NCBI GenBank assembly: GCA_040392805.1
Contig: JBEBVI010000318.1
Location: 1-5,377 of the forward strand
Reading direction: 5' to 3'
DNA from: Taibaiella helvus_B
GTDB taxonomy: Bacteria > Bacteroidota > Bacteroidia > Chitinophagales > Chitinophagaceae
DNA length: 5,377 nt
Positions 1-5,377 of the stretch are shown one piece after another. Below the pieces are notes generated by a model. The model saw only the letters and a program-made list of their open reading frames with translations. It searched no databases and had not been told where the DNA came from. Both the position numbers and the translations under genes were made by a program. Position 1 is the stretch's first letter. The number at the start of each line of letters is the position of its first letter.

Positions 1-40
1 AAAAAGAGCCGGGTAGTACAATACCACCCGGCTCTTTTTT
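1..40. terminator. Bidirectional intrinsic terminator
   Basis: A 14-bp perfect stem pairs bases 1-14 with 26-39. Its GC-rich core is GAGCCGGGT (6-14) against ACCCGGCTC (26-34), flanked by five A on the left and six T on the right. The loop can add three more pairs (GTA 16-18 with TAC 22-24 around CAA) after one A-C mismatch. Because the A and T tracts are symmetric, it can stop transcripts from both sides. On the minus strand it lies 35 bases past the stop codon of the thioredoxin-like gene, which is the expected place for that gene's terminator. It may also end a plus-strand gene lying upstream of the window. Confidence 0.9.
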
Positions 41-74
41 AAAACTGCTTTTATCCTCTCGTAATGGACTTAAC

Positions 75-1508
75 TTATTTCTTCCCACTCCTTTTTTCGT
101 TCCACTCCAACACCTCTAAGATATTGCTATGATCCAGGCCTTTGCCCACGATCTTTTTGTCTTTATCCAATAAGTATATTTGTGGTGTACTAGACACATC
201 GTACTTAGACCGGTAGCCTGTATTGTGTTGGGCATCTACCACAAGGATCCACTCCATAATTTTAAGCTCCTGAACTTTTTTCTGGATATCGCTCAGATCG
301 CCTTCCGTAGATACACCGTAAATTTTAATTCCTTTATCTTTCAGAACAGCGCGATAAAGTGAGTCAACCTGTGGCACTTCTTTCAAACAGTGGCTGCACT
401 CTTTAGACCAGAAAACAACAAGCGTATAAGAGGCCGGTACCTCCAGTAAGCGGATATCCTGCAGGCTCCATATATCCTGCATCGTTACATCCGGAGCTAT
501 ATTGCCCAAAACGTTAGGTGCGATCTTCTTAGCCCGGTCTTCATATTTTGAAAGACTGGCACTGTCTAACCAATAGGCATCTCCACGCATATAATATTTC
601 TCAATCAGGTGCACAAAAACTTCGTCCATTCCCATTACCTTACTTGTTTCGGCATTACGGGCTAACCAATGTAAGGTATATTTGAATAATTCCTTTGCTT
701 TACGTGTGCGGGCCAGGAGGGTGTCTGCTTCTGCATTTACAGAGTCAGGCAGTGGAAGTACCAGGCGGTTGAAATATTCATCCAGCTTCGCATCATATAC
801 AGGCGAATACATAAGACGGTTATCTGTGAAGTCGAGTTTATCCCAGTAATGCTTTTTGTAATAATCATAGGCATAATTAGAATCTACAGTTTGTGTACCG
901 GGTATATAATGTACCCCTTCCGGAACCTGGGGAACTTCCAGGGCGTTAAATATATTACTCAGGTAAGTACGCGGATGTTTTTTTACATAGTCCTGCCGGT
1001 ATGCCCTTAGCTCCTTGCTTAATTGCGCTGCCTTATCGCGGATAGCCTGGGAGTCTGCCGCAGTTTTTGCCGATTTCATATTTTCATTGAGCTGCTGCTG
1101 TTGCATACCATACTGCATCAGGTATTTTTCATAAGCGACATAGCGCGTATTTTCCGGGCTGTTTTTAAAAGTAATATTAACCGGCAGATCAGTAGTATCA
1201 ATGGTCATTTCCATAGCATCACCATTGTCTAATATAAACTCGGCATATTTAGACCGGTTTTCAAACAATATCATATAAATACCGCCTAAGATGCTGTCCT
1301 TCGACTGGATTACTGCAGTACGCTTATTGATAACACGGGCAGAGTCTGTTTTATAAATAGTAGGTAAAGGTTTGGCGTAGTAATGTGCCAGATAGATAAA
1401 GGTATCGGATACGTCATGTTTAAATTTTACTTCTATCTTATATCCGTTCTTTGCAAATGAAGCTAAACTCATGGCCATTATCATGGCGGAGCATAATAGT
1501 CTTTTCAT
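75..1508 (-). CDS. Exported TlpA-like thioredoxin-fold protein with DUF4369/DUF5106-like N-terminal region
   Basis: This 477-residue protein probably acts in the periplasm as a thiol-disulfide oxidoreductase. Residues 1-19 form a signal peptide: K2-R3, a hydrophobic stretch to about residue 18, and a likely signal peptidase I site after S17-F18-A19. Cys6 lies inside the hydrophobic core and is not a convincing lipobox. Residues about 22-105 resemble the beta-rich DUF4369 domain. Residues about 115-330 are charged, Tyr-rich and mainly helical, as in DUF5106. Residues about 337-470 are a TlpA/AhpC-TSA-type thioredoxin fold with active site C371-S-H-C374 after VVFWSKE, and the cis-proline loop SSTPQ at P442. 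This architecture is common in Bacteroidota, where such genes occur in many paralogues. The start gives a proper signal peptide; later Met residues 9, 11 and 13 would lose its basic end. The gene is divergent from rlmD. Substrate unknown. The domain names come from memory of the families; the active site and signal peptide are visible directly. Confidence 0.88.
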   Translation of the reverse strand: MKRLLCSAMIMAMSLASFAKNGYKIEVKFKHDVSDTFIYLAHYYAKPLPTIYKTDSARVINKRTAVIQSKDSILGGIYMILFENRSKYAEFILDNGDAMEMTIDTTDLPVNITFKNSPENTRYVAYEKYLMQYGMQQQQLNENMKSAKTAADSQAIRDKAAQLSKELRAYRQDYVKKHPRTYLSNIFNALEVPQVPEGVHYIPGTQTVDSNYAYDYYKKHYWDKLDFTDNRLMYSPVYDAKLDEYFNRLVLPLPDSVNAEADTLLARTRKAKELFKYTLHWLARNAETSKVMGMDEVFVHLIEKYYMRGDAYWLDSASLSKYEDRAKKIAPNVLGNIAPDVTMQDIWSLQDIRLLEVPASYTLVVFWSKECSHCLKEVPQVDSLYRAVLKDKGIKIYGVSTEGDLSDIQKKVQELKIMEWILVVDAQHNTGYRSKYDVSSTPQIYLLDKDKKIVGKGLDHSNILEVLEWNEKRSGKK

Positions 1509-1641
1509 TAATTATAGTTATTTGTTTTTTTATGTCAACAATTCTGGATGTTGATGATAACACCACCACCGGCAGTCGCCTTGATTAACTACTGCGAAAA
1601 TATTAAATTAATCCTTCTTCCCATATTACTGCATCAATAAT

Positions 1642-1671
1642 CAAAACTAAACAACGATTTCAGTGAACAAG
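1642..1671 (-). promoter_or_regulatory. Bacteroidota-type promoter for the thioredoxin-like gene
   Basis: Read on the minus strand, bases 1649-1642 are TAGTTTTG, a full match to the Bacteroidota -7 box TAnnTTTG. Eighteen bases upstream, 1671-1668 read CTTG, close to the -33 TTTG or TTG element. Transcription would start near 1635, leaving a leader of roughly 125 bases before the ATG at 1508. The leader contains a small hairpin, TCAACA (1535-1540) with TGTTGA (1549-1554). No Shine-Dalgarno sequence precedes the start, as is normal for this phylum. The match is by eye only. Confidence 0.5.
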
Positions 1672-1690
1672 AAAAATCGGGCTACCTTTG
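1658..1690 (+). promoter_or_regulatory. Bacteroidota-type promoter for rlmD
   Basis: Bases 1683-1690 read TACCTTTG, a full match to the -7 consensus TAnnTTTG and followed by C, a common form in Chitinophaga-like genomes. A -33 candidate, TTTC at 1658-1661, lies 21 bases upstream. The predicted transcript starts near 1697, leaving a short leader of about 19 bases before the TTG start. The -33 side overlaps that of the divergent promoter on the other strand, so the two promoters may compete for or share polymerase binding. Confidence 0.6.
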
Positions 1691-1715
1691 CAAAGGATTA
1701 ACAAGCAATACAACA

Positions 1716-3134
1716 TTGGCGAGAAAAAAGAAAAAGACGGTGATTCCTGCGATAAAGTTGGAAAGATATGCCGCGGAAGGAAAGTCCATAGCACATATGG
1801 AGGACGGGAAAACAATAATGATAGAGGGGGCCGTACCAGGTGATATTGCCGAGGTAATGGTGACCAAAAACAAGAAAAGCTATGCGGAAGGAAAGGTACT
1901 GAAAATTGTAAGCCCCTCCCCGGACAGGGTCACTCCTTTTTGTGAGCACTTTGGGATATGCGGCGGCTGCAAGTGGCAGATGCTGCCGTATGAAAAGCAA
2001 TTGGAGTACAAGCAAATCCAGGTCAGCGACCAGCTAAACCGCATCGGCCATATAGCATTACCCGAGATAAATACCATAACGGGAAGCGATAAGCAAAAAT
2101 GGTACCGCAACAAGCTGGAATTTACCTTCAGCACGCAGGAATACCTGACACGTGAACAGCTAGATGCCGCGGGGGGTAAGGAAATAGAGCGTAAACCGGT
2201 ATTAGGCTTTCACGCCCCCGGTATGTTTGACAAAGTAGTGGACATCCGCACCTGCTACCTGCAACCTGAACCGACCAACGCTATTAAAAATCTTTTACGT
2301 TCATTGGCCATCCGCCATAACCTGCCTTTCTACGACCAGAGAAAACAGGAAGGCTGGCTGCGTAATGTAATCGTCAGGGTAGCGACTACCGGCGAAGTAA
2401 TGGTTAACCTGATTGTACAGCATGAGCGCGAAGAGCTGAAAATGATACTGGATACTCTTCTGGAGGAAATACCGGGTATCACATCTCTGCATTATACTAT
2501 AAATCCGAAGGTAAATGACACGATATATGACCTGGAGGTAACTACTTACAGCGGCAAAGGGTATATAGAAGAATATCTGGAGAATTTCCGCTTTAAAATA
2601 TCTCCAAAGTCTTTTTTCCAGACCAACACCCTACAGGCGGAAAAGCTCTACCGGATTACCCGCGAATTTGCCGGGCTCACTGGCAACGAAATTGTATATG
2701 ACCTTTATTGCGGCACGGGTAGTATCGGTATTTTTCTTTCCAAAGAAGCAAAGAAAGTGATCGGTATAGAAGCAGTTGCCGATGCTATTAAAGATGCAAA
2801 AATTAATGCTTCCCGGAATAATATTGAGCATTGTCATTTTTACACGGGTGATGTAGCAGATATTGCTACTGAAGATTTTTTTGCCGAACACGGACAACCG
2901 GATGTCATCATAACCGACCCACCCAGGGCGGGTATGCATGAGAAGCTGGTAAAACAACTTCTGCGGATACGTGCACCACGTGTGGTATATGTAAGCTGCA
3001 ACCCGGCAACGCAGGCACGTGATCTGCAGCTGCTGGATGAAGCATATACTGTTGTACGTTTGCAGCCGGTAGATATGTTCCCTCAAACACATCATATTGA
3101 AAATGTAGCATTGCTACAACTGAGGGGGAAATAA
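1716..3134 (+). CDS. rlmD: 23S rRNA (uracil-C5)-methyltransferase, RlmD/RumA family, TTG start
   Basis: This 472-residue protein is a SAM-dependent RNA m5U methyltransferase, acting in the cytoplasm on 23S rRNA (U1939 in E. coli numbering, if orthologous). Residues about 10-68 form the TRAM RNA-binding domain. C76, C82 and C85 (in CEHFGICGGC) and C180 fit the four [4Fe-4S] ligands. The catalytic domain shows the F-Q302-T-N SAM-binding segment, motif I DLYCGTG (329-335), E352 as likely SAM ribose ligand, DPPR (401-404), the nucleophile C428 in SCNPATQARD, and the general base E462 in QTHHIEN. All key residues are present, so the enzyme should be active. It is somewhat longer than E. coli RlmD (about 433 residues), partly from a charged insert near 140-160. 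No ATG or GTG lies in frame between the promoter and the TTG at 1716, and the next Met (28) would cut the TRAM domain, so TTG is preferred. RlmD fits better than RlmC, which lacks TRAM, or TrmA, which lacks the cluster. The exact uridine is inferred. Confidence 0.93.
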   Translation: MARKKKKTVIPAIKLERYAAEGKSIAHMEDGKTIMIEGAVPGDIAEVMVTKNKKSYAEGKVLKIVSPSPDRVTPFCEHFGICGGCKWQMLPYEKQLEYKQIQVSDQLNRIGHIALPEINTITGSDKQKWYRNKLEFTFSTQEYLTREQLDAAGGKEIERKPVLGFHAPGMFDKVVDIRTCYLQPEPTNAIKNLLRSLAIRHNLPFYDQRKQEGWLRNVIVRVATTGEVMVNLIVQHEREELKMILDTLLEEIPGITSLHYTINPKVNDTIYDLEVTTYSGKGYIEEYLENFRFKISPKSFFQTNTLQAEKLYRITREFAGLTGNEIVYDLYCGTGSIGIFLSKEAKKVIGIEAVADAIKDAKINASRNNIEHCHFYTGDVADIATEDFFAEHGQPDVIITDPPRAGMHEKLVKQLLRIRAPRVVYVSCNPATQARDLQLLDEAYTVVRLQPVDMFPQTHHIENVALLQLRGK

Positions 3135-3226
3135 AATAAGAACCACTTATTATGGACAAACCACGTTCTTCGAAAACGTCATACGGCCGGAACAAAAGTT
3201 ATTGCGTGAAGTATAAAAATACAGCA

Positions 3227-3266
3227 GGAGATATCTCCACTTCGCTATTGCTTCGGTCGACATGAC
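3227..3266 (+). repeat. Short palindromic intergenic repeat, copy A
   Basis: This 40-bp element lies between rlmD and the comB-like gene. It opens with the perfect palindrome GGAGATATCTCC (3227-3238) and closes with GGTCGACATGAC (3255-3266), which contains GTCGAC. The reverse complement of copy B (4168-4220) has the same two ends: 13 of 14 bases match at the left end and 12 of 12 at the right. The middle of A is 13 bases shorter and differs in sequence. The ATG in its right end (3262) artificially extends the downstream reading frame. Function unknown; elements of this kind are usually dispersed and non-coding. Confidence 0.75.
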
Positions 3267-3322
3267 GAGGAAGAAGATAGAAATGGAATTCATTCAGATA
3301 ATCAAAATTAAAGATCAGAAAG

Positions 3323-3330
3323 TTATTTTG
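3323..3330 (+). promoter_or_regulatory. Weak candidate -7 box for the comB-like gene
   Basis: TTATTTTG matches five of the six fixed positions of TAnnTTTG and lies 33 bases before the preferred ATG at 3364, a plausible distance for this phylum. No clear -33 TTTG was found at the right spacing. If real, the gene has its own promoter downstream of repeat A, and the transcript would begin after the false start at 3262. Confidence 0.25.
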
Positions 3331-3363
3331 ACGAGATCACATAACCATATACAGTTACAGAAT

Positions 3364-4107
3364 ATGACAGAAAAGCCGATATTGGAGGTATGCTTATCGC
3401 CCGCTTTATTGCATTTATATGACACCCGTAATACTATAGTTGTCATTATTGATATTTTTCGTGCAACGTCGACAATAGCAGCAGCACTTCATAACGGTGC
3501 GCGGAATGTTATACCCGTTGCATCTGTAGAAGAATGCATTGCGCTGAACCAGGAGTTGGAAAATGGTATTACAGCGGGGGAAAGGGATGGTAAGGTGGCA
3601 CCAGGACTGCAATACGGTAACTCACCATTAGAGTATCCACCGTCATTTATAAAGGGTAAAACTTTAGCGCTGACCACAACAAACGGTACAAGGCTGTTAC
3701 ACATGGTAAAAGATGCTTATGCATTGGTAACCGGTTCCTTCCTTAATCTTACTGCCTTATGTGCGTACCTGCTTAATGAAAAGAAAAAAACCTTACTGGC
3801 CTGTTCGGCATGGAAAGACCGTGCAAACATGGAAGATACCTTGTTTGCCGGTGCTGTAGTGGACAAAATACGGAGCGGATTTACGGTTTCATGCGACAGT
3901 GCCCGGATGGCTCAGCTACAATACAGGCAGGCGTTAACTTACCCTGCTTTGCTGGATGCATTAAAAGACAGCTCACACTACAATCGCTTATCCGGCTTTG
4001 GCTTATTAAAAGATATGGAATATTGTACAACACCTGACCTGCATCCCGTCGTGCCACTATATAATGGGAAAGAGCTGGAAATTGCAGAGATTACAGGAAC
4101 TTTATAA
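3364..4107 (+). CDS. comB: ComB-family 2-phosphosulfolactate phosphatase
   Basis: This 247-residue cytoplasmic protein belongs to the ComB family, Mg-dependent phosphatases that convert 2-phosphosulfolactate to sulfolactate (EC 3.1.3.71), a step of coenzyme M synthesis in methanogens. Family signatures appear in order: VVIIDIFRATSTI (26-38), AGERDGKVAPG (71-81) followed by YGNSPLEY (84-91), LTTTNGTR (103-110), and the acidic NMEDTLFAGA (155-164). The frame is open back to an ATG at 3262, but those extra 34 residues are Lys/Ile-rich, begin inside repeat A and are unlike the family N-terminus, which starts a few residues before the 'LSP' motif. ATG 3364 is therefore preferred. No Shine-Dalgarno sequence is present. 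No ComA, ComC or sulfonate transport gene lies nearby, and a coenzyme M pathway is not expected here, so the physiological substrate is uncertain. A link to C3-sulfonate chemistry is possible but unproven. An AT-rich inverted repeat (4104-4111 with 4138-4145) overlaps the stop codon. Confidence 0.87.
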   Translation: MTEKPILEVCLSPALLHLYDTRNTIVVIIDIFRATSTIAAALHNGARNVIPVASVEECIALNQELENGITAGERDGKVAPGLQYGNSPLEYPPSFIKGKTLALTTTNGTRLLHMVKDAYALVTGSFLNLTALCAYLLNEKKKTLLACSAWKDRANMEDTLFAGAVVDKIRSGFTVSCDSARMAQLQYRQALTYPALLDALKDSSHYNRLSGFGLLKDMEYCTTPDLHPVVPLYNGKELEIAEITGTL

Positions 4108-4145
4108 GTATAGAAAAGAATAAAATGCAACCTATACATACTTAT
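4104..4145. repeat. AT-rich inverted repeat at the comB stop codon
   Basis: ATAAGTAT (4104-4111) is the exact inverse of ATACTTAT (4138-4145), separated by 26 bases. It could form a weak hairpin over the end of the comB-like gene. It lacks a GC core and a T tract, so it does not look like a standard intrinsic terminator. Confidence 0.25.
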
Positions 4146-4167
4146 CAGAAAAACATCACAAATTACT

Positions 4168-4220
4168 GTCATGTCGACCCCTTCGGCTATGCTCAGGGCG
4201 AGCTTCGTGGAGACATCTCC
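4168..4220 (-). repeat. Short palindromic intergenic repeat, copy B (inverted relative to A)
   Basis: This 53-bp element lies between the comB-like gene and exonuclease III. On the plus strand it runs from GTCATGTCGACC (4168-4179) to GGAGACATCTCC (4209-4220); its reverse complement has the same ends as copy A. Its middle contains TTCGGCTATGCTCAGGGCG, a motif I remember as typical of dispersed Bacteroidota repeats that are often mistranslated as 'FGYAQGELR'. CCCT (4179-4182) and AGGG (4194-4197) could form a short inner stem. The ATG at 4171 lies inside the element and creates a false upstream start for the next gene. Confidence 0.8.
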
Positions 4221-4293
4221 CCGGCTTCAGAACAGGCATTCGTTTTGGCATGACTACTTACTTATATTATATAGGCATAACAAAAACACAACA

Positions 4294-5061
4294 ATGAGGA
4301 TAATATCATATAACGTCAATGGGATACGGAGCGCTATTAATAAAGGCTTCCTGGAATGGCTGGCAACAGATCCGGCCGATATGATCTGCCTGCAGGAAAT
4401 AAAGGCGCACAAAGAAAATGTGGACTATCAAAGTATAGAAGCTTTAGGGTATCATACTTTCTGGTACCCGGCTGAGAAAAAGGGATATAGCGGTGTTGCG
4501 CTGTTCACTAAAATAAAGCCTGATAATGTACAATGTGGTAACGGCTATATGCAGAGCGATGCCGAAGGGCGGGTGATCAGGGCCGACTTTGGCACGCTTA
4601 CCCTGATCAATGCTTACTTCCCAAGCGGCTCCAGCGGGGATATCAGGCAGACGTACAAATACCAGTGGCTGGAGGAATTTTTCGGGTATATACATGAACT
4701 GAAGAAGGAGCGTCCCCATCTGATTGTGACGGGCGACTATAATATCTGTCATAAGCCTGTAGATATTCATAATCCTGTAAGTAATAAAGACAGTAGCGGA
4801 TTCCTGCCGGAAGAAAGGGCCTGGATGGATAAGTGGTTTGGCAGCGGATTCATAGATACTTTCCGCTTTTTCAATCCGCATCCGCATCAGTACAGTTGGT
4901 GGAGCTTTCGTGCTAATGCAAGAGCGAATAATAAAGGCTGGCGTATCGATTATATCAGCGTCAGCGCAAGCCTGGAAAAGCAGTTAAAAAACAGTGCTAT
5001 CTATCCGGATGTGATCCATTCGGACCACTGTCCGGTATATGCGGAAATTGATTGGGAATAG
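4294..5061 (+). CDS. xth: Exodeoxyribonuclease III (AP endonuclease, XthA/ExoA family)
   Basis: This 255-residue cytoplasmic enzyme of base excision repair cleaves DNA at abasic sites and removes 3'-blocking groups; the family also has 3'-5' exonuclease activity on duplex DNA. It belongs to the endonuclease/exonuclease/phosphatase fold. All expected catalytic and metal residues are visible: N7 in YNVNGIR, E35 in CLQEIK, Y108 in NAYFPSG, D148 and N150 in TGDYNICH, D219 in GWRIDYI, and the D244-H245 pair in HSDHCPV. The length fits the family (about 250-270). The frame is open back to ATG 4171, but that start lies inside repeat B and the 41 extra residues resemble nothing in the family, whereas ATG 4294 gives the classical MRIISYNVNGIR start. 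No Shine-Dalgarno sequence is present and no clear consensus promoter was found in the 186-base gap. The stop codon abuts a small hairpin. Confidence 0.94.
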   Translation: MRIISYNVNGIRSAINKGFLEWLATDPADMICLQEIKAHKENVDYQSIEALGYHTFWYPAEKKGYSGVALFTKIKPDNVQCGNGYMQSDAEGRVIRADFGTLTLINAYFPSGSSGDIRQTYKYQWLEEFFGYIHELKKERPHLIVTGDYNICHKPVDIHNPVSNKDSSGFLPEERAWMDKWFGSGFIDTFRFFNPHPHQYSWWSFRANARANNKGWRIDYISVSASLEKQLKNSAIYPDVIHSDHCPVYAEIDWE

Positions 5062-5074
5062 CCGGATTCCGGTT
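5060..5074 (+). terminator. Weak hairpin at the end of the exonuclease III gene
   Basis: AGCCGG (5060-5065) pairs with CCGGTT (5069-5074), including one G-T pair, around the loop ATT. It starts inside the stop codon. It has no following T run, so it is at best a weak terminator or an RNA-end-stabilising hairpin. Confidence 0.3.
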
Positions 5075-5109
5075 ATAAGTAATACCAGCATGATTTATTA
5101 AGTTGTGTG

Positions 5110-5131
5110 CAGTTTTGCTGTGGCTGCCACA
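5110..5131 (+). promoter_or_regulatory. Candidate -7 box and small palindrome before the DUF1275 fragment
   Basis: CAGTTTTG (5110-5117) matches five of six fixed positions of TAnnTTTG, and no good -33 box was seen. Just downstream lies the odd-length palindrome TGTGGC-T-GCCACA (5119-5131), close to where transcription would start. It could be an operator or a small leader hairpin. Both calls are weak. Confidence 0.2.
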
Positions 5132-5158
5132 AATCCTAAAAGCAAAGGAAAACCAGAA

Positions 5159-5329
5159 ATGTTCAGACATCGGGGTAAGACCCGGACTTTAAGCCATAAT
5201 CCAAGAATCGCTTCGTTGTTATCTTTTGTTGCAGGCATCGTAAATGTTGCAGGCTTTTTTGCCGTTCAGCGATTAACCACTAATGTAACAGGGCACTTTG
5301 CCTTTTTTGTAGAGGAAGTTTTTAAGTAA
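5159..5329 (+). pseudogene. Truncated DUF1275 (YoaK-type) membrane protein, N-terminal 56 codons
   Basis: The frame MFRHRGKTRTLSHN through TTNVTGHFAFFVEEVFK matches the beginning of DUF1275/YoaK integral membrane proteins as I recall them. It includes the first membrane segment (residues about 18-36) and the TTNVTGHFAFF motif. Full-length members have roughly 220-240 residues and several membrane helices, but here the frame ends with TAA at 5327-5329 after 56 codons. The other two frames downstream do not resume a recognisable DUF1275 sequence, so a simple frameshift does not explain the loss. A repeat-like sequence begins about 10-20 bases later. The best reading is a gene cut short by deletion or by repeat insertion; the missing part might lie beyond the window. 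The frame extends upstream to a GTG at 5105, but ATG 5159 matches the family start. Function of the family is poorly defined; this fragment is unlikely to be functional alone. Confidence 0.7.
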
Positions 5330-5344
5330 AATAGTCAAAATAAA

Positions 5345-5377
5345 TTCCTCACTTGTACTGAGCCCGTTCGACAAGCT
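5345..5377. repeat. Partial palindromic repeat at the window end, copy C
   Basis: CTGAGCCCGTTCGACAAGCT ends the window. It forms an imperfect palindrome (GAGC, then TTCGA, then a GCT that would complete GCTC with one more C), the style of sequence common in dispersed Bacteroidota repeats. It shares CTGAGC with the reverse complement of copy B but lacks that copy's visible end motifs, so it may be a different subfamily. It is cut by the window edge, so its length and other end are unknown. Confidence 0.45.

Noticed and set aside
3135..3151. AATAAG/CTTATT hairpin just after rlmD as a terminator
   Set aside because: It has only six AT-rich pairs and no T tract, too weak to call.
2631..3195. Long minus-strand frames opposite the rlmD methyltransferase domain
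   Set aside because: They lie antisense to a strongly conserved catalytic domain, have Cys/Tyr-rich low-quality composition and match no family I recognise.
3152..3265. Possible 37-residue reading frame beginning MDKPRSSKTSYGR between rlmD and comB
   Set aside because: Its C-terminal third is encoded by repeat A (GDISTS comes from the palindrome), no family is recognisable, and it has no initiation signal.
3227..4220. CRISPR array or insertion sequence formed by the repeats
   Set aside because: There are only two clear copies, far apart and inverted, with no regular spacers and no transposase gene in the window.
4125..4253. Possible 42-residue reading frame beginning MQPIHTYQKN between comB and exonuclease III
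   Set aside because: Most of it is a translation of repeat B, giving the familiar spurious 'PFGYAQGELRGDIS' string; there is no independent coding evidence.
4444..4887. 147-codon minus-strand frame within exonuclease III
   Set aside because: It is antisense to a gene with all catalytic motifs intact and shows no domain, signal or promoter of its own.

Overview
The window reads as a stretch of a Bacteroidota chromosome, most likely Chitinophagaceae or a close relative. The evidence is: promoter motifs of the TAnnTTTG type, starts without Shine-Dalgarno sequences, an exported DUF4369/DUF5106-like protein with a C-terminal TlpA-type thioredoxin domain, and intergenic repeats with motifs such as TTCGGCTATGCTCAGG of a kind I recall from Bacteroidota genomes. 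The family-level placement is inference.

Layout. Positions 1-40 hold a strong bidirectional terminator. A minus-strand gene (75-1508) encodes a secreted or periplasmic thioredoxin-like protein. A divergent intergenic region (1509-1715) carries a good Bacteroidota-type promoter for each side. Three complete genes follow on the plus strand: rlmD-type 23S rRNA m5U methyltransferase with a TTG start (1716-3134), a ComB-family 2-phosphosulfolactate phosphatase (best start 3364, end 4107) and exodeoxyribonuclease III (best start 4294, end 5061). The last stretch holds the first 56 codons of a DUF1275/YoaK-type membrane protein (5159-5329). Its reading frame stops early, and another repeat-like sequence begins just downstream and runs off the window end.

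The genes do not form an obvious pathway. They cover envelope redox chemistry, rRNA modification, sulfonate or phosphate metabolism and DNA repair. The three plus-strand genes are separated by gaps of 229 and 186 bases, so they are probably not one tight operon. Those two gaps each contain a copy of the same short palindromic element, in opposite orientations, so the comB-like gene lies between inverted copies. Each copy supplies a GTCGACATGAC or GTCATGTCGAC end whose ATG falsely extends the downstream reading frame, so the starts at 3262 and 4171 are very probably wrong.

I found no convincing new multi-gene system. The points most worth a second look are the repeat family and its effect on gene structure, the truncated DUF1275 gene beside a repeat, and the role of a lone ComB homologue in this kind of bacterium.
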